NCBI RefSeq assembly: GCF_900626145.1
Contig: NZ_LR130816.1
Span: 956,040 to 1,020,039 of the forward strand
DNA length: 64,000 nt
Direction: 5' to 3'
From: Intestinimonas timonensis
Lineage (GTDB): Bacteria; Bacillota; Clostridia; Oscillospirales; Oscillospiraceae
Part shown: piece by piece, positions 59,374 through 64,000 of the stretch
Numbering within the stretch: position 1 is the first letter of the stretch
Layout of the letters: every line of letters starts with the position of its first letter
The notes under the pieces: model-generated
The model's input: the letters and a program-made list of their open reading frames with translations, nothing else
Told to the model about the DNA's origin: nothing
The model's database searches: none
Program-made: the position numbers and the translations under genes

Positions 59374-60672
59374 ATGAAATTGACCACCAGAATGTTAGGC
59401 GTGGCCCTGTCCGCCGCCGTGCTGGGCAGCGCCTTGGCCGGCTGCGGCTCCACCGCTGCCACCTTTACCGAGCTCCCCCTGCCCAGTGAGGTGCCGGAGG
59501 ACATCATCATGCAGACCGCCGGTATCGCCCGGGACACCCCCCTCCTCACCGTGGACGGCGCCGAGGTGCCTGCCGAGGAGCTCCTCTACTGGCTGAGCAG
59601 CTACGCCGACCAGTACGCTGCCTGGGGCATGACCGACCTCACCATGGACATGGGAGACGGCCAGACCCTGGGGCAGTATTACCTGGACAGCGCCGTGGAG
59701 ACCGCCACCCTCTACCAGCTCATGGAGAACAAGGCTGAGGAGCTGAAGATGGGCTGGACCAAGGGGAACCAGGACTCCTATGACGAGCAGCTCCAGACCA
59801 TGAAGACGTCCCTGGCCCAGCAGGCCGGTCTGGACCCCGAGACCCAGAGCGACAGAGTGGACACCGAGCTGGTCCGCCTCATCTCCTACATGGGCCTCTC
59901 TCAGGAGGGCTTCTTCCACATCAACCAGGCCAGCTTCCTCTATAACAACCTGATGGAGGGTCTCTACGGCACCGAGGGCACCGACGCCCCCGACGCCGAC
60001 AAGCTGAACGAGGCCGGCGTCTTCCACGCCAAGCACATCCTCATCAAGGCCGAGCCTGTCACCGACGCCGACGGCAACGTCACCGACGACGGCATGGCCG
60101 CCGCCCAGGCCCAGGCCCAGGCGATCTACGACCAGCTCCTGGCCGCCGAGGACCCCATGACCCTCTTCGACCAGCTCATGACCGAGAACACCGACGATGT
60201 GGACTCCTCCGGTAACGTCAACGGCGGCACCGAGGGCTACACCTTCGGCCCCGGTGAGATGGTGGACGAGTTCTACGAGGGCACCAAGGCTCTGGCCGAG
60301 GGCGAGATCAGCCAGCCCATCCAGAGCCAGTATGGCTACCACATCATCCTCCGCCTCTCCGCCGACAACGAGGCCGGATATGATAAGTACGCCCAGGTGA
60401 AGATGCAGGACCAGATCGACCAGTGGATGGACGAGGCTCAGGTGGAGCGCTCCGAGACCCTGGAGAGCCTGGACCTTCAGGCCTTCTATGACGGCCTCAC
60501 CACCCTCCGGAGCGACATCTCCGCCGCCAGCCAGGCCGACAGCGCCCCCGCCGAGACTACCGCTCCCGAGACCACCGCCCCTGTGGAGAGCACCCCCGCC
60601 GAGAGCCAGGCCCCCGCTGAGACCACCGCTCCCACCGAGACGGCGGCCCCCAGCGAGACCCCCGCGGCGTAA
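59374..60672 (+). CDS. PrsA-like peptidyl-prolyl isomerase lipoprotein
   Basis: 432 residues. Lipobox LAGC (residues 21-24); N-terminal helical foldase domain (about 60-200, SSYADQYAAWGMTDLT); parvulin-type PPIase domain with FHAKHILIKAEP (about 216-227) and GYHIILRLSADN (about 325-336) and the central GPGEMVDEFYEGTKAL; then a Thr/Glu/Pro/Ala-rich C-terminal tail (about 385-432, repeats of ETTAP). Sits on the outer membrane face and folds exported proteins. ATG 59374 with AAGGAGAGAACGAC. The disordered tail resembles the wall-spanning tails of surface lipoproteins. Confidence 0.9.
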   Translation: MKLTTRMLGVALSAAVLGSALAGCGSTAATFTELPLPSEVPEDIIMQTAGIARDTPLLTVDGAEVPAEELLYWLSSYADQYAAWGMTDLTMDMGDGQTLGQYYLDSAVETATLYQLMENKAEELKMGWTKGNQDSYDEQLQTMKTSLAQQAGLDPETQSDRVDTELVRLISYMGLSQEGFFHINQASFLYNNLMEGLYGTEGTDAPDADKLNEAGVFHAKHILIKAEPVTDADGNVTDDGMAAAQAQAQAIYDQLLAAEDPMTLFDQLMTENTDDVDSSGNVNGGTEGYTFGPGEMVDEFYEGTKALAEGEISQPIQSQYGYHIILRLSADNEAGYDKYAQVKMQDQIDQWMDEAQVERSETLESLDLQAFYDGLTTLRSDISAASQADSAPAETTAPETTAPVESTPAESQAPAETTAPTETAAPSETPAA

Positions 60673-60687
60673 ACAATCCAGTAAGCC

Positions 60688-60727
60688 AAACGGCCCCGCC
60701 CTGTGAAAACAGGGCGGGGCCGTTTTT
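60688..60727 (+). terminator. terminator after the PrsA-like gene
   Basis: Stem AACGGCCCCGCCCTG / CAGGGCGGGGCCGTT with TGAAAA loop, then TTT. Confidence 0.9.
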
Positions 60728-60730
60728 CAT

Positions 60731-60756
60731 GGGGTGCGTCTGGGAAGCCGCGCCCC
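60731..60756. repeat. small hairpin repeat (copy near 60.7 kb)
   Basis: GGGGTGCGTCTGGGAAGCCG then CGCCCC; perfect match in inverse orientation to 35029-35052. It lies 5' of R copy E. Confidence 0.5.
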
Positions 60757-60833
60757 ACAAAGAAAAGTAAGAGGGAAAAGTGAAGCGTGAAGAGGTAAAA
60801 GAGACGGAAGCCCACCCCGCAATAGAGGAAACA

Positions 60834-61085
60834 ACAGGCAGCGGTGCCACGTCCCGACACCCACCTACGCAGGCGGCGAAAAAATGTGGGATAGGACCAC
60901 AAGTTTTCCCTGTTCCACCGGCGGAGTCACCTGTGGACGGTGCCGGTCCACAACGGGGGCGTAAAGACGGGCCGCCGGATTCCTATTTGGAGCCACTCAA
61001 CCCATACGGGAGCCCCTTTTTCTTTGGATTCCAAAAACCGTTCTTTTTCCAGCAAGGAAAAAGAAACGGGTTTTGAACGTTCCTT
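60834..61085 (+). repeat. dispersed repeat R, copy E
   Basis: About 252 bp, plus orientation; shares with copy A the 5' extension AAAGAAAAGTAAGAGG through GAGACGGAA (about 60758-60833). Confidence 0.9.
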
Positions 61086-61101
61086 AAGGAACCACGCAGC
61101 C

Positions 61102-61153
61102 CACCCTCATCTGGCGGCTGCGCCGCCATCTTCCCCCTGCCAGGGGGAAGGTT
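61102..61153. repeat. half MITE-like element M4
   Basis: CACCCTCATCTGGCGGC, a GGCGGCTGCGCCGCC hairpin and TTCCCCCTGCCAGGGGGAA: the right half of the M palindrome, 17 bp after R copy E. Confidence 0.7.
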
Positions 61154-61299
61154 TTATGAGATGACCCAGACTGCCGTCCCCGTCCTATGCGGCCAAAAAA
61201 CAATATATGTCCCCAATCGTCCGCCCTTCTTCACGGGGAAAGTCGGACAGGCCGGTGGTATACTTGTCCATACAGAATCTGGAAAAGAGGGGACGCGGA

Positions 61300-63939
61300 A
61301 TGAGAGCATGGTATGCCATGGGCACCAAAGCGGTGCTGGAGGAGCTGAAGACCAGCGGCACGAAGGGCCTTTCCGCCGGGGAGGCCCGGAAGCGGCTGGA
61401 GCGGTACGGGCGCAACGAGCTGAAGGCCAGGGAGGGTCCGGGGCTGCTGAAGCGGCTGCTGGGCCAGCTCAAGGACCCCATGGTGCTGGTGCTCTTGGGG
61501 GCGGCGGGGCTCTCATTGTGGGCCGGGGGCGGAGAGGACTGGGTGGAGGCCGTCATCATCCTGGGCATCGTCCTCTTAAACGCCGTCATCTCCATCTCCC
61601 AGGAGGACAGCGCCCAGCGGGCTCTGGAGGCCCTCCGGGACCTCTCCGCACCCATGGCAAACGCCGTCCGGGACGGACAGCCCTGCCGGGTGGAGGCCGG
61701 GCAGCTGGTGCCCGGCGACCTCATCCGCCTGGAAGCCGGGGACCTGGTCCCCGCCGACGCCCGGGTCCTCTCCGCCGCCGGACTCACCACCGATGAGTCG
61801 GCCATGACCGGGGAGTCCCTCCCCGTCACCAAGGAGGCCTGCGGCGCCCTGCCTCCCGAGACACCTCTGGGCGACCGGAGGAACATGGTCCTCTCCGGCA
61901 CCGTCATCACCGCCGGCCGGGGGACCTGCGTCATTACCGCCACCGGCATGGAGACGGAGATGGGCCACATCGCCGGTCTCTTGCTGGAACAAGGTGAAGG
62001 GGAAACTCCTTTACAGAAGAAGATGGCGGAAATTTCAGGTACATTATCCTTTCTCTGCCTGTGCGTCTGCGCCGTCATGTTTGGGGTGGGCCTGCTGCGG
62101 GGAAAGGGCATTCTGGACATGTTCCTCACCGCCGTCTCATTGGCGGTGGCCGCCATCCCGGAGGGCCTGCCCGCGGTGGTCACCATTGTGCTGGCCTTGG
62201 GGGTGCAGCGGATGGCGAAGCGGGGGGCCATCGTCCGGCGTCTGCCGGCGGTGGAGACCCTGGGCTGCGCCGGGGTCATCTGTTCGGATAAGACGGGGAC
62301 CCTGACCCAGAACCGGATGACGGTCCAGGAGGTGTGGACCACCGGCGGGGACCGGAACGCCGTCCTCTCCGGCGGGGCGCTGTGCTCCGACGCCGAGCTG
62401 GTGCGGGACGGCGGCGGCACAAAGGCGGTGGGGGACCCCACCGAGTGCGCCATTGTGGAGGCGGCCCGGAGCGCCGGGCTGGACAAGTCCGAGCTGGAGC
62501 AGAAATACCCCCGGAGAGGGGAGTGCCCCTTTGACTCCGACCGGAAGCGGATGAGCACCCTCCACCCCTTGGAAAGCGGCGGCTGCCGCCTGCTGGTAAA
62601 GGGGGCACCTGATGTGCTCTTTCCCTTGTGCGCCAAGGCTTTGGGGCCAAACGGGGAGATGGAGTTCACCCCCGCCCTCCAGCGCCGGGCGGCGGCGGCC
62701 AACGAGGCCATGGCCCAGCGTGCCCTCCGGGTGCTGGCGGTGGCCCGGCGGGACCTGCCCACCCTCCCGGCGGGCACCGACACCGGCAGCCTGGAGAAGG
62801 GCCTCACCCTGGTGGGGCTGGTGGGCATGATGGACCCGCCCCGGCCAGAGGTGCGGGGGGCGGTGGCGCGGTGCTTCACCGCTGGCATCCGGCCCGTCAT
62901 GATCACCGGTGACCACAAGCTCACCGCCCTGGCGGTGGCCCGGGAGCTGGACCTGCTGCGGCCGGGGGATGTGGCCGTCACCGGGGAGGAGCTGGACTTC
63001 ATGCCCCAGGACATGCTGGAGCGGGAGGTGGAGAAGTTCTCCGTCTACGCCCGGGTGACCCCGGAGCATAAAATGCGCATCGTCCAGGCCTGGCAGAAGC
63101 GGGGCCAGGTGGTGGCCATGACGGGGGACGGGGTCAACGATGCCCCGGCACTGAAGGCCGCCGACATCGGCTGCGCCATGGGCCGCTCCGGCACCGACGT
63201 GGCCAAGGGTGCCTCCGACATGGTGCTCACCGACGACAACTTCACCACCATCGTCCGAGCAGTGGAGGAGGGGCGGGGCATCTTTGCCAACATCCGCAAG
63301 GCCATCCACTACCTCCTCTCCTGCAACATCGGGGAGATCGCCGCCGTGGCCCTGGCCACCGCCCTGGACCTGCCCCAGACGCCCCTGACGCCGGTGCAGC
63401 TCCTGTGGCTCAACCTGGTCACCGACTCCCTCCCCGCCCTGGCCCTGGGGGTGGAGCCGGTGGAGGAGGGCGTCATGGAGGAGGGACCCAGGCCCGCCCA
63501 CGCCAGCCTCTTTACAAAGGCCTTTTCCCTGCGCCTGGCCTGGCAGGGCCTGCTGGTGGGGGCGGTCACCCTGTGTGCCTGGGGCCTGGGCTGGTCCATG
63601 GCCCGCGACGGTGGCGCCCTGGCCGGCACCATGGCCTTCGCTACCCTCACCCTCTGCCAGCTCTTCCACGCCTTTGACGTGCGCAGCGACCACAAAACCG
63701 TGGTCCAGCTGGGCCTCACCTCCAACCGGGCCATGGTCAAGGCCTTCCTGGTGGGCCTTGCCCTGCTGATGGCCGCCCTGGTGTGCCCGCCCCTGCGGCT
63801 GGTGTTCGGCACCGTGGCCATGCCCCTGCGGGCCTGGGGGTGGGTGCTCCTGCTGTCCCTCGCCCCTGCGGCGGTCAGTGAGCTGGAAAAGGTCCTCCAC
63901 CAGAGCGGCCGGAAGGACCGGAAGGCCGTGCGGGTGTGA
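61300..63939 (+). CDS. P-type ATPase, calcium-transporting type
   Basis: 879 residues, P2A/P2B-like. N-terminal cation-ATPase domain (LEELKTSGTKGLSAGEARKRL), TM helices, MTGESLPV (actuator, about 168-175), PEGLPAVVTIVLALG (TM4, about 286-300), phosphorylation site CSDKTGTLTQN (about 328-338), KGAPDVLFPLC, GDGVNDAPALKAADIGCAMG (about 609-628), and four or so C-terminal TM helices. It moves calcium (or another divalent cation) out of the cytoplasm with ATP. ATG 61300 with AGAGGGGACGCGGA. Complete in the window; nothing recognisable follows in 63940-64000. Confidence 0.93.
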   Translation: MRAWYAMGTKAVLEELKTSGTKGLSAGEARKRLERYGRNELKAREGPGLLKRLLGQLKDPMVLVLLGAAGLSLWAGGGEDWVEAVIILGIVLLNAVISISQEDSAQRALEALRDLSAPMANAVRDGQPCRVEAGQLVPGDLIRLEAGDLVPADARVLSAAGLTTDESAMTGESLPVTKEACGALPPETPLGDRRNMVLSGTVITAGRGTCVITATGMETEMGHIAGLLLEQGEGETPLQKKMAEISGTLSFLCLCVCAVMFGVGLLRGKGILDMFLTAVSLAVAAIPEGLPAVVTIVLALGVQRMAKRGAIVRRLPAVETLGCAGVICSDKTGTLTQNRMTVQEVWTTGGDRNAVLSGGALCSDAELVRDGGGTKAVGDPTECAIVEAARSAGLDKSELEQKYPRRGECPFDSDRKRMSTLHPLESGGCRLLVKGAPDVLFPLCAKALGPNGEMEFTPALQRRAAAANEAMAQRALRVLAVARRDLPTLPAGTDTGSLEKGLTLVGLVGMMDPPRPEVRGAVARCFTAGIRPVMITGDHKLTALAVARELDLLRPGDVAVTGEELDFMPQDMLEREVEKFSVYARVTPEHKMRIVQAWQKRGQVVAMTGDGVNDAPALKAADIGCAMGRSGTDVAKGASDMVLTDDNFTTIVRAVEEGRGIFANIRKAIHYLLSCNIGEIAAVALATALDLPQTPLTPVQLLWLNLVTDSLPALALGVEPVEEGVMEEGPRPAHASLFTKAFSLRLAWQGLLVGAVTLCAWGLGWSMARDGGALAGTMAFATLTLCQLFHAFDVRSDHKTVVQLGLTSNRAMVKAFLVGLALLMAALVCPPLRLVFGTVAMPLRAWGWVLLLSLAPAAVSELEKVLHQSGRKDRKAVRV

Positions 63940-64000
63940 GCGTGCCCGCACAACCAATGCCGCCGCTCCTCACAACACAATAAAAAAGACTCCGGGGACG

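Overview
The window looks like a chromosomal segment of an anaerobic, low-oxygen gut member of the Oscillospiraceae (Eubacteriales, Firmicutes; Flavonifractor / Intestinimonas / Lawsonibacter type). The reasons are: GC-rich DNA with strong GGAGG-type ribosome sites and sigma-A promoters; a ParA/ParB/Noc locus with parS sites; SLH-domain surface proteins; butyrate-type CoA enzymes; and anaerobic purine-breakdown genes. Species cannot be fixed from sequence reading alone. No tRNA, rRNA or CRISPR array was seen.

Layout. 1-7395 (minus) is an origin-proximal housekeeping block: noc, parA, parB, a membrane coiled-coil protein, serS, small genes, mscL and the start of rsmG, with five parS sites. 7687-8625 is a hemerythrin sensor-like protein. 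8669-10784 is an IS3-family element interrupted by an IS5-family element. 10808-16858 is a putative ABC exporter (very long FtsX permease plus ATPase) with a TetR regulator, bounded on the far side by a second IS3 element (16920-18227). 18261-20838 holds a YitT protein and an SLH-GH18 protein.

21122-27198 is purine salvage and uptake: xanthine phosphoribosyltransferase, then a BMP-type nucleoside ABC importer (lipoprotein, ATPase, two permeases). 27412-29710 is a BlaI/BlaR1-like regulatory pair. 30352-31160 holds tadA and a small thioredoxin-fold protein. 31157-42169 is a divergent purine/cyclic-amide catabolic module. The minus arm has two PLP enzymes, a membrane protein, a dihydropyrimidinase-type hydrolase and a MoCo cytidylyltransferase. 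The plus arm has carbamate kinase and a three-subunit xanthine-dehydrogenase-type enzyme. Together with the importer, these genes could bring in purines, oxidise and open the ring, and recover ATP from carbamoyl phosphate.

42944-46635 is a short-chain fatty-acid block (acetoacetate-type CoA-transferase A/B, a decayed butyryl-CoA or 4-hydroxybutyrate CoA-transferase, thiolase). 47212-54738 is mfd, an acyltransferase, pth, prs and a glmU-like gene. 55072-63939 contains an HD protein, a YtrA-type regulator with ABC ATPase and permease, a PrsA-like foldase lipoprotein and a P-type calcium-type ATPase.

The intergenic DNA is unusually rich in dispersed repeats. There are five copies of a roughly 260-bp element (called R), two copies of a roughly 204-bp multi-hairpin element (called F) whose stems differ by compensating changes, several palindromic MITE-like elements (called M), and small hairpin repeats. 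R, F and M are the least explained parts of the window.
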